In this document: positions 22,656 to 30,632 of the stretch, in pieces
How positions within the stretch are numbered: position 1 is the first letter of the stretch
Layout: each line of letters opens with the position of its first letter
Assembly (NCBI GenBank): GCA_002403375.1
Contig: DHHQ01000008.1
Span: 1-38,269, forward strand
Length of the DNA stretch: 38,269 bases
Source: Thiobacillus denitrificans
GTDB taxonomy: Bacteria > Pseudomonadota > Gammaproteobacteria > Burkholderiales > Thiobacillaceae
Reading direction: 5' to 3'
The notes under the pieces: model-generated
Told to the model about the DNA's origin: nothing
The model's database searches: none
What the model saw: only the letters and a program-made list of their open reading frames with translations
Translations under genes and position numbers: made by a program

Positions 22656-23690
22656 TCAGCGCGTCGGCTGCGCCTCCGCTTCCATCGCGCTTTCGTATTT
22701 CCCCGCGCGCGCGAGTCCGTTGAGACGGCTGCGCATCAGCAGCGCGCCCTGTGCTGTGGCGACATTGGCTTCCTGGCCGCGCCAGGCGGCCAGTACCGGC
22801 GCCTGCAGCGCGCGGCCGTAGGAGAAGCTGACCTGCCACGGCTGCGGCCCCATCGCGTTCATCGCGTTGAGGTGGGCGGTCGCGTCCTCGGCGCTCTGCC
22901 CGCCCGAGAGGAACACGATGCCGGGCACCGCAGCCGGCACGTAGCGCCTGAGACAACGCAGCGTCGCCTCGGCGACTTCCTGCACGCCGGCCTGCTGCGG
23001 ACATTTCTTGCCGGCGATCACCATGTTCGGCTTCAGCAGCATGCCCTCGAACGCCACCCCGTGGTCGTCGAGCGCGGCGAACACTGCCTGCAGCACCTGC
23101 CCGGTGACTACCTCGCAGCGTGCGATGTCGTGGGCGCCGTCCATCAGCACTTCGGGTTCGACGATCGGCACCAGGTCGGCCTCCTGGCACAGCGCCGCGT
23201 AGCGCGCGAGCGCGTGGGCGTTGGCGCGGATGCCGAAGCCGGACGGCAGGTCGCGCGCGTCGATCTCGATCACCGCGCGCCATTTGGCGAACTGCGCGCC
23301 CAGTTGCCGGTATTCGGCGAGGCGGTCGCGCAGGCCGTCGAGGCCTTCGGTGATCTTTTCGCCCGGACGGAGGGCGAGTGCCTTGGCGCCCTGGTCGACC
23401 TTGATCCCCGGGATGATGCCGCGCTCCGCCAGCAGCCTGGGGAACGGGGTGCCGTCGCGCGTCGACTGGCGCAGCGTTTCGTCGAACAGGATGACGCCGC
23501 CGACGTAGCGCTCGATGCCGTCGGCCGTGAACAGGATCTCGCGGTAGCGCCGGCGGTTCGCTTCGGTCGATTCGACATCGATCGTGTCGAAGCGCTTCTT
23601 GATGGTCGGGCTGCTCTCGTCAGCCGCGAGCACGCCTTTCTGCGGCGCGACGATGGCGCTGGCCACCGATTTGAGGATGTCGAGGTTCAT
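22656..23690 (-). CDS. Class I fructose-bisphosphate aldolase
   Basis: Schiff-base aldolase that interconverts fructose 1,6-bisphosphate and triose phosphates (and sedoheptulose bisphosphate in many autotrophs). The product is 344 residues, the eukaryotic-like class I size. It shows GVLAADESSPTIKKRFD near the N terminus, VILFDETLRQ, GIKVDQG, VPIVEPEVLMDG, and the Schiff-base lysine in GMLLKPNMVIAGKKC, followed by GIVFLSGGQS. The start MNLDILKS at 23690 has a GGAGG site 7 bases upstream. It is divergent from miaA, with 88 bases between starts. Confidence 0.95.
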   Translation of the reverse strand: MNLDILKSVASAIVAPQKGVLAADESSPTIKKRFDTIDVESTEANRRRYREILFTADGIERYVGGVILFDETLRQSTRDGTPFPRLLAERGIIPGIKVDQGAKALALRPGEKITEGLDGLRDRLAEYRQLGAQFAKWRAVIEIDARDLPSGFGIRANAHALARYAALCQEADLVPIVEPEVLMDGAHDIARCEVVTGQVLQAVFAALDDHGVAFEGMLLKPNMVIAGKKCPQQAGVQEVAEATLRCLRRYVPAAVPGIVFLSGGQSAEDATAHLNAMNAMGPQPWQVSFSYGRALQAPVLAAWRGQEANVATAQGALLMRSRLNGLARAGKYESAMEAEAQPTR

Positions 23691-23765
23691 GGGCGGGCCT
23701 CCGTCTGGACAGAAAAACTCTCCCTGTACTGTAGACGCTGGGCGCGGCGCCTTGCCCTGCTGGGG

Positions 23766-23771
23766 GATAAT
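23766..23771 (+). promoter_or_regulatory. -10 box close to the miaA start
   Basis: GATAAT ends 7 bases before the miaA ATG (23779), so transcription would begin at or beside the start codon. No ribosome site precedes the ATG, and no -35 is evident. Confidence 0.4.
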
Positions 23772-23778
23772 CGCGCTC

Positions 23779-24720
23779 ATGTCCGCTCCCCGTCACCCCC
23801 CCGCCGTCTTCCTGATGGGCCCGACCGCCTCCGGCAAGACCGCGCTGGCGGTCAGCCTGGTCGAACGCTTTCCGCTCGAGATCGTCAGCGTCGATTCCGC
23901 GCTGGTCTACCGCGACATGGACATCGGCACCGCGAAGCCGGACGCGGTCACGCTCGCCCGCGCGCCGCACCATCTGCTCGACATCCGTGACCCCGACCAG
24001 CCCTACTCGGCAGCGGCGTTCCGCGACGATGCGCTCGGGCTGATGGCCGACATCGTCGCGCGCGGCCGGGTGCCGCTGCTGGTCGGGGGCACCATGCTGT
24101 ATTTCCGCGCGTTGTTGCAGGGGCTCGACGACCTGCCGCGGGCCGACGCGGCGCTGCGCCGTGCGCTGGAAGCCGACGCCGCCGTGCGCGGCTGGCCGGC
24201 CTTGCACGCCGAGCTGAAGGCGGTCGACCCGGAAACCGCGGCACGTCTCGCGCCGAACGATTCGCAGCGCATCGGCCGGGCGCTGGAAATCTTCCGCCTG
24301 ACCGGCAAGCCGATGTCGGCGCAGCTCGCGCGGGCCCCTTCGGAGCTGCCTTACCGGCTGCTGCAGCTTGCGCTGGTTCCGTCCGACCGCGCCGTGCTGC
24401 ACGAGCGCATCGCCGCACGCTTCGACGCCATGCTCGAAGCCGGCCTCGTCGACGAGGTCGAGCATTTGCGACGTCACTACCCGCTCAAGCCCGACCTGCC
24501 GTCGATGCGCGCGGTCGGCTACCGCCAGGCGTGGGCCTACCTCGACGGCGACATCGACATGAAGGGGCTGCGCGAGCAGGGGATCGCCGCCACCCGCCAG
24601 CTCGCCAAGCGCCAGCTCACCTGGCTGCGCTCGTGGCCCGACGCGGTGGTACTCGATTGCCTGGCCGCCGACCTGGAAGCGCAGGCTTCTGCGCGGGTCG
24701 AGCGGCATCTGAGGGGCTAG
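23779..24720 (+). CDS. miaA: tRNA dimethylallyltransferase MiaA
   Basis: Adds a dimethylallyl group to A37 of tRNAs reading UNN codons. The product is 313 residues. The P-loop is MGPTASGKTALAVSL (about 12-26), followed by the family signatures VSVDSALVYRDMDIGTAKP, HHLLDIRDPDQPYSAAAF, LVGGTMLYFRALL and LPSMRAVGYRQAW. The start MSAPRHPP lies just before the P-loop domain. The usual mutL-miaA-hfq order is broken here: mutL is upstream but separated by other genes, and hfq is elsewhere. Confidence 0.96.
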   Translation: MSAPRHPPAVFLMGPTASGKTALAVSLVERFPLEIVSVDSALVYRDMDIGTAKPDAVTLARAPHHLLDIRDPDQPYSAAAFRDDALGLMADIVARGRVPLLVGGTMLYFRALLQGLDDLPRADAALRRALEADAAVRGWPALHAELKAVDPETAARLAPNDSQRIGRALEIFRLTGKPMSAQLARAPSELPYRLLQLALVPSDRAVLHERIAARFDAMLEAGLVDEVEHLRRHYPLKPDLPSMRAVGYRQAWAYLDGDIDMKGLREQGIAATRQLAKRQLTWLRSWPDAVVLDCLAADLEAQASARVERHLRG

Positions 24721-24724
24721 CGCC

Positions 24725-26083
24725 TCAGTCTTCCCCGCGGGCCGATTCGACGGTCGCGCGCGCCTGGCCGCGATGGAAGCGGATGCGCAGCGTGTCGCCC
24801 GCGGCGAGCGAGGCGGCATCCCGCACCACGGCGCCGTCATCCCGCTGGACGATGCTGTAGCCGCGCGCCAGCACGCCTTCCGGGTTGAGGTGGGCGAGGC
24901 TGCTGGCGATGCGGGCGAGGTCGAGGCGGCGCTCGACGAGGCTCCCCTGGACCGCATGCCGGGCGCGCGTGTCGAGCGCATCGAGGTGTTGCTGCGCGCG
25001 GCGCACGGCATGGATCGGCGTCACCAGCCGCTGGCCGAGCTGGACGAGCCGCAGCTGTTCCCGTGTCAGGCGGCTGCGGCCGGCGTGGTCGAGGCGCTGC
25101 CCCAGCTGCATCAGTCCGGCCTGCCGGCGGCGCAGCTGCTCGGCAGGGTGCACCAGCCGCCGCGCCAGGTAGTCGAGCCGCTGCATTTCCGTGTGCTGCC
25201 TGCGCTCGACGCGGTGGCGGAGCTGGCGTGCCAGATGCTCGAGTTGCGCCAGCAGTTCCTGCCGCGCCGGACTGGCGAGTTCGGCGGCCGCCGTCGGGGT
25301 GGGCGCACGCAGGTCGGCGGCGAAGTCGGCCAGCGTGAAGTCGGTCTCGTGGCCGACGCCGCTCACCACCGGCATCGGGCTGGCGGCGATCGCGCGCGCC
25401 ACCGCCTCGTCGTTGAACGCCCACAGGTCCTCCAGCGAACCGCCGCCGCGGCACACCAGCAGCACGTCGCACTCGGCGCGCTCGCCGGCGGTGCGGATCG
25501 CGGCGGCGATCTGCGCACCGGCGCCGGCACCCTGCACCGGGGTCGGATAGAGAATCACCGGCAGCGCCGGCATGCGGCGCGCCAGTGCCGTCAGGACGTC
25601 GTGCAGGGCCGCCGCCTGCGGCGAGGTGACGATGCCGAGGGTGCGCGGGAAGCGCGGTAGGGGCCGCTTCCTCGCCGGGTCGAACAGGCCCTCGGCGTCG
25701 AGCTTCGCCTTCAGCTTGAGGAACGCTTCGTACAGGCGGCCGGCGCCGGCGCGGCGGATCTGCTCGGCGCCCAGCTGGAACTCGCCGCGCGCCTCGTAGA
25801 GCGAGGGCAGGGCGCGGATTTCGACGTGATCGCCGTTCGCCGGGGTGAAGTCGGCGAACTGGTTGCGGCCGCGGAACATCACGCAGCGCACCTGGGCGCT
25901 CGCGTCCTTCAGCGAGAAATACCAGTGGCCGGATGCAGCACGGGTGAAGTTGGACACCTCGCCCTCCACCCACAGGAGCGGCAATTGCGATTCCAGCGCG
26001 CGCCTCGCCATGCGGTTGAGCTCGCTCACGGTGAGCACCGGGAGGGCGGGGGCGCTGCCGGGAAGGTCGTCCAGAAGGTCCAT
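24725..26083 (-). CDS. xseA: Exodeoxyribonuclease VII large subunit
   Basis: Large subunit of exonuclease VII, which degrades single-stranded DNA with XseB. The product is 452 residues. An N-terminal OB fold covers about 10-110 (LPLLWVEGEVSNFTRAASGH, CVMFRGRN). The catalytic domain has GIVTSPQAAALHDVL, LLVCRGGGSLEDLWAFNDE and GVGHETDFTLADFAADLRA. A long helical, Arg/Gln-rich coiled region follows, then a C-terminal GVLARGYSIVQR motif. The start MDLLDDLP at 26083 is taken because a TATCCT box lies between it and a possible ATG 42 bases upstream. It is convergent with miaA. Confidence 0.95.
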   Translation of the reverse strand: MDLLDDLPGSAPALPVLTVSELNRMARRALESQLPLLWVEGEVSNFTRAASGHWYFSLKDASAQVRCVMFRGRNQFADFTPANGDHVEIRALPSLYEARGEFQLGAEQIRRAGAGRLYEAFLKLKAKLDAEGLFDPARKRPLPRFPRTLGIVTSPQAAALHDVLTALARRMPALPVILYPTPVQGAGAGAQIAAAIRTAGERAECDVLLVCRGGGSLEDLWAFNDEAVARAIAASPMPVVSGVGHETDFTLADFAADLRAPTPTAAAELASPARQELLAQLEHLARQLRHRVERRQHTEMQRLDYLARRLVHPAEQLRRRQAGLMQLGQRLDHAGRSRLTREQLRLVQLGQRLVTPIHAVRRAQQHLDALDTRARHAVQGSLVERRLDLARIASSLAHLNPEGVLARGYSIVQRDDGAVVRDAASLAAGDTLRIRFHRGQARATVESARGED

Positions 26084-26090
26084 GGCGCGC

Positions 26091-26096
26091 AGGATA
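26091..26096 (-). promoter_or_regulatory. -10-like box close to the xseA start
   Basis: On the minus strand TATCCT ends 7 bases before the xseA ATG, with no ribosome site between. Spacing matches the boxes before miaA, rarA, queG and tsaE. A four-of-six match alone is weak. Confidence 0.3.
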
Positions 26097-26173
26097 ACGG
26101 GTTCGCGCCGCGATGGTTCATGCACAGTCGCGAAAGCTTCACAAAAAATGCCCGGATTTTCGCTGGCGACAAG

Positions 26174-26200
26174 TTGACATCAATGGCGTTTTTCTAACTT
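26174..26200 (+). promoter_or_regulatory. Possible promoter for the exbB operon
   Basis: Perfect TTGACA (26174-26179) and TAACTT (26195-26200), with a short 15-base spacer. The predicted leader to the exbB GTG would be about 225 bases, which is long, so the assignment is weak. Confidence 0.3.
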
Positions 26201-26304
26201 GTTGAAAACTAAAAGACTACCGGCGGTGGTCACTTTTTGTGCCGTGAGGGTTTTCCCTTTGCGGGCGGGCGTTTAGGGGGGATGGACGGGGGTTCCTCAC
26301 AGAC

Positions 26305-26327
26305 TTATCCACACCATTTGTGGAGAA
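26305..26327. promoter_or_regulatory. Pair of facing DnaA boxes
   Basis: A perfect DnaA box TTATCCACA (26305-26313, plus strand) faces TTCTCCACA (26319-26327, minus strand; eight of nine bases) with 5 bases between. Together they form the palindrome TCCACA-5-TGTGGA. Only two boxes are present, so this is more likely a DnaA regulatory or titration site than an origin. Confidence 0.5.
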
Positions 26328-26430
26328 CTCGATGGTCCCCGGAAAAGCGCCGTTCGCGCAAATGGCGCTTGCCCAAACCCGCTCCCGGGCGCTACATTCC
26401 GCCTGTCCTTTTTCATTGGAGTGCTATTCA

Positions 26431-27036
26431 GTGCTTGCCATCATCGAGGCGGCCGGCTGGCCGGTCTGGCCGCTGATCCTGGCGTCGGTCATCGCCGTGG
26501 CCATCATCATTGAGCGCGCCTACAGCCTGCGCGCCAAGGAAGTCGCCCCCCCGAGCCTGCTGTCGGAAACGATCAAGGCCTACCAGGGGCAGGGCGTGAC
26601 CAAGGAATACCTCGCCGGGCTCGCCGACAGCTCGCCGCTGGGCGTGATTTTCGCGACCGCCCTGAAAAATTCCGGCACCTCGCGCGAAGTGATGAAGGAG
26701 TCGATCGAGGAATCGGGCCGCGCCGTCACCCACGACCTCGACCGCTTCCTGACCTCGCTCGGCACCATCGCTAGCATGGCGCCGCTGCTGGGCCTGCTCG
26801 GCACCGTGGTCGGCATGATCGAGATCTTCGGCGCCCAGACCGCGGGCGGCACCAACCCCGGCCAGCTCGCGCACGGCATTTCGATCGCGCTCTACAACAC
26901 CGCATTCGGCCTGATCGTCGCGATCCCGGCGATGATCTTCTATCGCTACTTCCGCGCCAAGGTCGGCGCGCTGGTGGTGGAGATGGAGCAGCAGGCGATC
27001 AAGCTGGTGGAAATCATCCACGGCGAACGGAAGTAA
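26431..27036 (+). CDS. exbB: ExbB/TolQ-type proton channel protein
   Basis: Inner-membrane stator that, with ExbD, uses the proton gradient to energise an envelope partner such as TonB. The product is 201 residues with three helices: one near the N terminus (WPLILASVIAVAIIIERAYSL) and a pair in the C-terminal half (SMAPLLGLLGTVVGMIEIFG and ISIALYNTAFGLIVAIPAMI). The last two contain the conserved LGLLGTVxGM and NTAxGLxVAIPA motifs of the MotA/TolQ/ExbB family. The start is GTG at 26431 with GGAG 9 bases upstream. exbD follows 3 bases later. No tonB or receptor is in the window. Confidence 0.92.
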   Translation: MLAIIEAAGWPVWPLILASVIAVAIIIERAYSLRAKEVAPPSLLSETIKAYQGQGVTKEYLAGLADSSPLGVIFATALKNSGTSREVMKESIEESGRAVTHDLDRFLTSLGTIASMAPLLGLLGTVVGMIEIFGAQTAGGTNPGQLAHGISIALYNTAFGLIVAIPAMIFYRYFRAKVGALVVEMEQQAIKLVEIIHGERK

Positions 27037-27039
27037 GCC

Positions 27040-27456
27040 ATGGATTTTTCTCGCGGCCGCCGGGAAGACTATCCGGAAATCAACCTGATTCCGTTCATCG
27101 ACATCCTGCTGGTGATCGTGATCTTCCTCGCGGTGACCACCACCTACGCACGCTTCGCCGAACTGAAGATCAACCTGCCCACCAGCAGCGCCGAGCAGAC
27201 GCCGAACCAGCCCAAGCAGGTCGAGGTCGGGGTGGCGGAAAGCGGCCGCTACCAGATCGACAGCACCGCGATCGGCGACGTGTCGGTCGACGAACTCGCC
27301 GCCGCGCTGAAGCAGGCGGCCGGCGAGGCGACCGACCCGGTGGTGGTGATCAACGCCGATGCGCGGGCCGCGCACCAGTCGGTGGTGAACGTGATGGAAG
27401 CGGCGCGCCGGGTGGGACTCACCCGCATCACCTTCGCCACACAGACGGCCCAGTAA
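27040..27456 (+). CDS. exbD: ExbD/TolR biopolymer transport protein
   Basis: Partner of ExbB, 138 residues with one membrane helix. The N-terminal cytoplasmic segment leads into INLIPFIDILLVIVIFL, with the conserved Asp of the helix that carries protons. The periplasmic domain from about residue 45 ends with VVVINADARAAHQSVVNVMEAARRVGLTRITFAT, typical of ExbD/TolR. Spacing of 3 bases after exbB and 7 before lpxK indicates a single operon. Confidence 0.95.
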   Translation: MDFSRGRREDYPEINLIPFIDILLVIVIFLAVTTTYARFAELKINLPTSSAEQTPNQPKQVEVGVAESGRYQIDSTAIGDVSVDELAAALKQAAGEATDPVVVINADARAAHQSVVNVMEAARRVGLTRITFATQTAQ

Positions 27457-27463
27457 GGCCGCC

Positions 27464-28456
27464 ATGCTCTCCCTCCAGCACCTGTGGACACGCAGCGGCG
27501 TGCTCACGGTGCTGCTCTTCCCCCTTGCCTTGCTGTTCACTGTCGCATCGCGGCTGCGCCGTCTGGCGTACCGGCGGGGCTGGTTCGCCGCCGTGTCGGT
27601 CGGCGTGCCGGTGGTCGTCGTCGGCAACATCACCGCCGGCGGCAGCGGCAAGACCCCGCTGGTGATCTGGCTGGTCGGCTGGCTGCAGGCGCGGGGCTAC
27701 CGCCCAGGCGTGGTCAGCCGCGGCTACGGCGGTGCGGCGCCCGGCTGCACCGTCGTGCAGCCCGACAGCGACCCGGCCGAGGTCGGCGACGAGCCCCTGC
27801 TGATCCGGGTCAAGACAGCGGCTCCGGTGGTGGTCGGCCGCGACCGCGTGGCCGCCGCGCGCACGCTGCTGGCGCGGTATCCCGGCGTCGACGTGATCGT
27901 CTCCGACGACGGCCTGCAGCACTACCGCCTCGCGCGCGACGTCGAGCTCGCGGTGATCGACGCCGCGACCGGCCTCGGCAATGGCTGGCCGCTGCCGGCC
28001 GGGCCGCTGCGCGAACCCCGCAGCCGCCTCGCCAGCGTCGACGCCGTGATCCAGGTGGTGCGCGGGGCGCAGCCGCCGCGCGCGTATCCGCCGCTGGCGA
28101 CCTGGCGCGCCGACTACAGCGCGGGCTCCGCCTGGCGCCTGCGCGCGCCGCACGACAGGCGGGCGCTTTCCGAACTGCCGGCGGCGGAATGGCTCGCCGC
28201 CACCGGCATCGGGCGCCCGCAGGGTTTCTTCGACATGCTGGCGGCGCAGGGCATCCGCTTCCGTGCGCGGGCCTTCGCCGATCACCATGCCTTCCGTCCC
28301 GGCGATCTGCCGGCAGACGCCGGCGTGCTGATGACCGAAAAAGACGCGGTAAAATGCCTCGCGTTTGCAGGATCGGACTGGTGGGCGGTGGAACTCGAGG
28401 TGGCCCCCGAAACCGGATTCATCGACTGGCTGGGCGCACGCTTCGAACGACACTAA
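27464..28456 (+). CDS. lpxK: Tetraacyldisaccharide 4'-kinase LpxK
   Basis: Inner-membrane-associated kinase phosphorylating the 4' position of the lipid A precursor. The product is 330 residues. After an N-terminal hydrophobic helix comes the P-loop VVVVGNITAGGSGKTPLV (about 50-66), then VSRGYGG, VGDEPLLI, VSDDGLQHYRL and PAGPLREP, all LpxK signatures. The C-terminal part has FADHHAFRPGDL and TEKDAVKC. It follows exbBD, the standard betaproteobacterial order, but is followed here by a diguanylate cyclase before ycaR-kdsB. Confidence 0.95.
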   Translation: MLSLQHLWTRSGVLTVLLFPLALLFTVASRLRRLAYRRGWFAAVSVGVPVVVVGNITAGGSGKTPLVIWLVGWLQARGYRPGVVSRGYGGAAPGCTVVQPDSDPAEVGDEPLLIRVKTAAPVVVGRDRVAAARTLLARYPGVDVIVSDDGLQHYRLARDVELAVIDAATGLGNGWPLPAGPLREPRSRLASVDAVIQVVRGAQPPRAYPPLATWRADYSAGSAWRLRAPHDRRALSELPAAEWLAATGIGRPQGFFDMLAAQGIRFRARAFADHHAFRPGDLPADAGVLMTEKDAVKCLAFAGSDWWAVELEVAPETGFIDWLGARFERH

Positions 28457-28486
28457 CAAGGCGCGTGCGGATCTGAGGAGGGATGC

Positions 28487-29599
28487 ATGGGACTGAATTT
28501 TTCAGAGTGGGGCGACCGTCGCCAGTCCGGCCGCTGGGCGGCGGAATCCGGCGAGGCGTTCTGGGTGCCCGAGCGCTCCGAGATCGTGACCCAGTTCTTC
28601 ACCCGCTATCTGTTCTTCGCCCTCGCGGTGATCTACTTCTCCACGCTCGAAGCGGTCCCCGGGGTCCTGTTCGGCATCGAGCAGCTGCTGGTCGCGCTCG
28701 GCGTCTATTTTGTCGTCAACACCTGGTTTTTCCGGCAGCAGCTGCAGGGCGTCACGCTCGCGAAGATCCGCGGCGCGATGGTCGCCGACCTGCTGATCGT
28801 CACCCTGTGCGTGATCCACGATCCCAACCCGATCCCGCCGTCGGCGCTGGCATTCCTCATGGTGCTGCTGGGCAACGGCATGCGCTACGGCATGCGCCTG
28901 TTCGGCGAGGTGCTGGGAGGGGCGGTGCTCGGCATGGCGATCGCCTTCGCGCTGCGCTACCGGCTGGGCGGCTTCGACATCGGCGCCGGCGAGGTGTTCT
29001 TCGGCGTGTTCTGGGTCACCCTGGCGCTGTATGCGTACATCCTGATGGGGCGCATCGAGGGGCAGCGCCGCCAGCTCGACTACCGCAGCCGCTACGACAT
29101 GCTGACCGGCCTGCTGAACCGCCACGGCCTGCTCGCCGCCGCCGACCAGATCTTCGACCCCACGGGCGGACGGGCGCCGGCGACCGTGCTGTTCGCCGAC
29201 CTGAACAAGTTCAAGGCGGTCAACGACCAGCACGGCCACGGCGTGGGCGACCGGGTGCTGGCCGAGTTCGCGCGCATCTTCAATGAATCGGTCGAAATGG
29301 GCGTGTGCGGGCGCTGGGGCGGCGACGAGTTCGTCGCCATCCTGCCGCAGCGCGACGACGCCGCGATCCGCCGGATCTTCGAACGGATCGACGCGCGCAC
29401 CCAGGCCTGGAGACACGGCAACGGCCTGCCGATGGCGGTCAGTCTCGGCGTCAGCCACTCGCCGCGTGACGGCAGCGACCTGATGACCCTGCTGTCGATC
29501 GCCGACATCCATCTCTACCAAAGCAAGTCGCAGCAGCCCGAGGCGGCCGCGGCGCCCCCTCTCTACAGGAATCTCGTCAATGAACCCGAAGCTACTTGA
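28487..29599 (+). CDS. Membrane diguanylate cyclase (GGDEF)
   Basis: Predicted to make cyclic di-GMP. The product is 370 residues. The N-terminal half has about six hydrophobic helices (residues 40-185, e.g. YLFFALAVIYFSTLEAV and GEVFFGVFWVTLALYAYILM), probably a sensor. The GGDEF domain follows (about 195-350): DMLTGLLNRHGLL, DLNKFKAVNDQHGHGVGDRVL, and the active site CGRWGGDEFVAIL. The inhibitory RxxD I-site expected just before GGDEF is absent, so product inhibition may be lost. GAGGAGG precedes the ATG. The end overlaps ycaR by 20 bases, so it is embedded in the lpxK-kdsB operon. Confidence 0.92.
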   Translation: MGLNFSEWGDRRQSGRWAAESGEAFWVPERSEIVTQFFTRYLFFALAVIYFSTLEAVPGVLFGIEQLLVALGVYFVVNTWFFRQQLQGVTLAKIRGAMVADLLIVTLCVIHDPNPIPPSALAFLMVLLGNGMRYGMRLFGEVLGGAVLGMAIAFALRYRLGGFDIGAGEVFFGVFWVTLALYAYILMGRIEGQRRQLDYRSRYDMLTGLLNRHGLLAAADQIFDPTGGRAPATVLFADLNKFKAVNDQHGHGVGDRVLAEFARIFNESVEMGVCGRWGGDEFVAILPQRDDAAIRRIFERIDARTQAWRHGNGLPMAVSLGVSHSPRDGSDLMTLLSIADIHLYQSKSQQPEAAAAPPLYRNLVNEPEAT

Positions 29600-29768
29600 A
29601 ATCCTCGTCTGCCCCGTCTGCAAGGGGCCGCTCGAATGGAAGAAGCCTGCGCAGGAACTCGTGTGCAAGGCCTGCCGCCTGGCGTATCCGATCCGCGACG
29701 ACATCCCGGTGATGCTGCCTGAAGAGGCGCGCACGCTGAGCGACGACGAAGTCCACGGCCAGAAGTAG
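29580..29768 (+). CDS. ycaR: Trm112-family protein YcaR
   Basis: Small zinc-ribbon-like protein of 62 residues found beside lpxK and kdsB. It opens MNPKLLEILVCPVCKGPLEW, with Cys11 and Cys14, then Cys29 and Cys32 in VCKACRLAYPIRDDIPVML. All four metal-ligand cysteines are present. Trm112 in other organisms activates methyltransferases; the bacterial YcaR role is not defined. It overlaps the cyclase gene by 20 bases. Confidence 0.93.
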   Translation: MNPKLLEILVCPVCKGPLEWKKPAQELVCKACRLAYPIRDDIPVMLPEEARTLSDDEVHGQK

Positions 29769-29770
29769 TC

Positions 29771-30532
29771 ATGCATTTCCGCGTCGTCATTCCCGCGCGC
29801 TACGCCTCGAGCCGCCTGCCGGGCAAGCCGCTGGCCGACATCGGCGGCAAGCCGATGGTGCTGCACGTGCTCGACCGCGCGCTCCTGGCCGGTGCCGAGT
29901 CGGTGGTGGTCGCCACCGACGACGCGCGGGTGCAGCAGGCGGTCGAGGCCGCCGGCCATCAGGCGCTGATGACCTCGCCCGCGCACCAGTCGGGGACCGA
30001 GCGCCTGGTCGAGGTCGCCGAGACGCTCGGCTGGCCCGACGACGCGCTGGTGGTCAACGTGCAGGGCGACGAGCCGCTGATCGATCCGGCGCTGATCCGC
30101 GAGGCCGCGCGCCAGCTGGTGCTGCACGACGACGCGGTGATGGCGACGCTCGCGCACCCGATCCACGACCACGCGGATTTTCTCAATCCCAACGTCGTCA
30201 AGGTCGTTTCCGACGAGGCCGGCTATGCGCTGTACTTCAGTCGCGCGCCGGTCCCGTGGCCGCGCGACGCCTTCGCCGACAGGCAGCCGATGCCGCACGA
30301 GCTCGGCGCCTTGCGCCACATCGGGCTGTACGCCTACCGCGCAGGCTTCCTGCGCACCTACGCGAGCCTCGCCAGCTCGCCGCTCGAGCGCTTCGAGATG
30401 CTCGAGCAGCTGCGCGTGCTGTGGCACGGCCACCGCATCAGCCTCGGCATCACCCCGACTGCGCCGGCGCCCGGCGTCGACACGCCGGAAGATCTGGCGC
30501 GCGTCCGCGCGTTGCTGCAGGCGGCGCAGTAG
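29771..30532 (+). CDS. kdsB: CMP-Kdo synthetase KdsB
   Basis: Cytidylyltransferase activating Kdo for lipopolysaccharide inner core. The product is 253 residues. Nucleotide-binding motif IPARYASSRLPGKPLADI is at the N terminus, followed by VVVATDDARV, VNVQGDEPLI and HIGLYAYRAGFL. It starts 2 bases after the ycaR stop. Length and motifs are normal. Confidence 0.96.
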   Translation: MHFRVVIPARYASSRLPGKPLADIGGKPMVLHVLDRALLAGAESVVVATDDARVQQAVEAAGHQALMTSPAHQSGTERLVEVAETLGWPDDALVVNVQGDEPLIDPALIREAARQLVLHDDAVMATLAHPIHDHADFLNPNVVKVVSDEAGYALYFSRAPVPWPRDAFADRQPMPHELGALRHIGLYAYRAGFLRTYASLASSPLERFEMLEQLRVLWHGHRISLGITPTAPAPGVDTPEDLARVRALLQAAQ

Positions 30533-30632
30533 CCGCTTAAATCCGCCAATAAAAATTTTTGAGTGTTGCTCGTGCCGCGCTTGGCTTAGGCTAGCGCGGT
30601 TTGCACATTCATAAACCAAGGGAGGAAACGCA

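Larger units (their letters stand above)
26126..26430. other. AT-richer intergenic region between xseA and exbB
   Basis: The gap of about 305 bases is divergent between xseA and exbB and has no gene I can support. It holds a consensus TTGACA (26174-26179) with TAACTT 15 bases on, two facing DnaA boxes (26305-26327), and an inverted repeat AAGCGCC/GGCGCTT (26345-26351 and 26364-26370) upstream of exbB. A/T runs at 26140-26220 contrast with the GC-rich flanks. The exbB promoter is probably here but not securely placed. Confidence 0.5.

Noticed and set aside
26126..26430. Replication origin in the xseA/exbB gap
   Set aside because: Only two DnaA boxes, no dnaA or dnaN nearby and no clear unwinding element beside the boxes.
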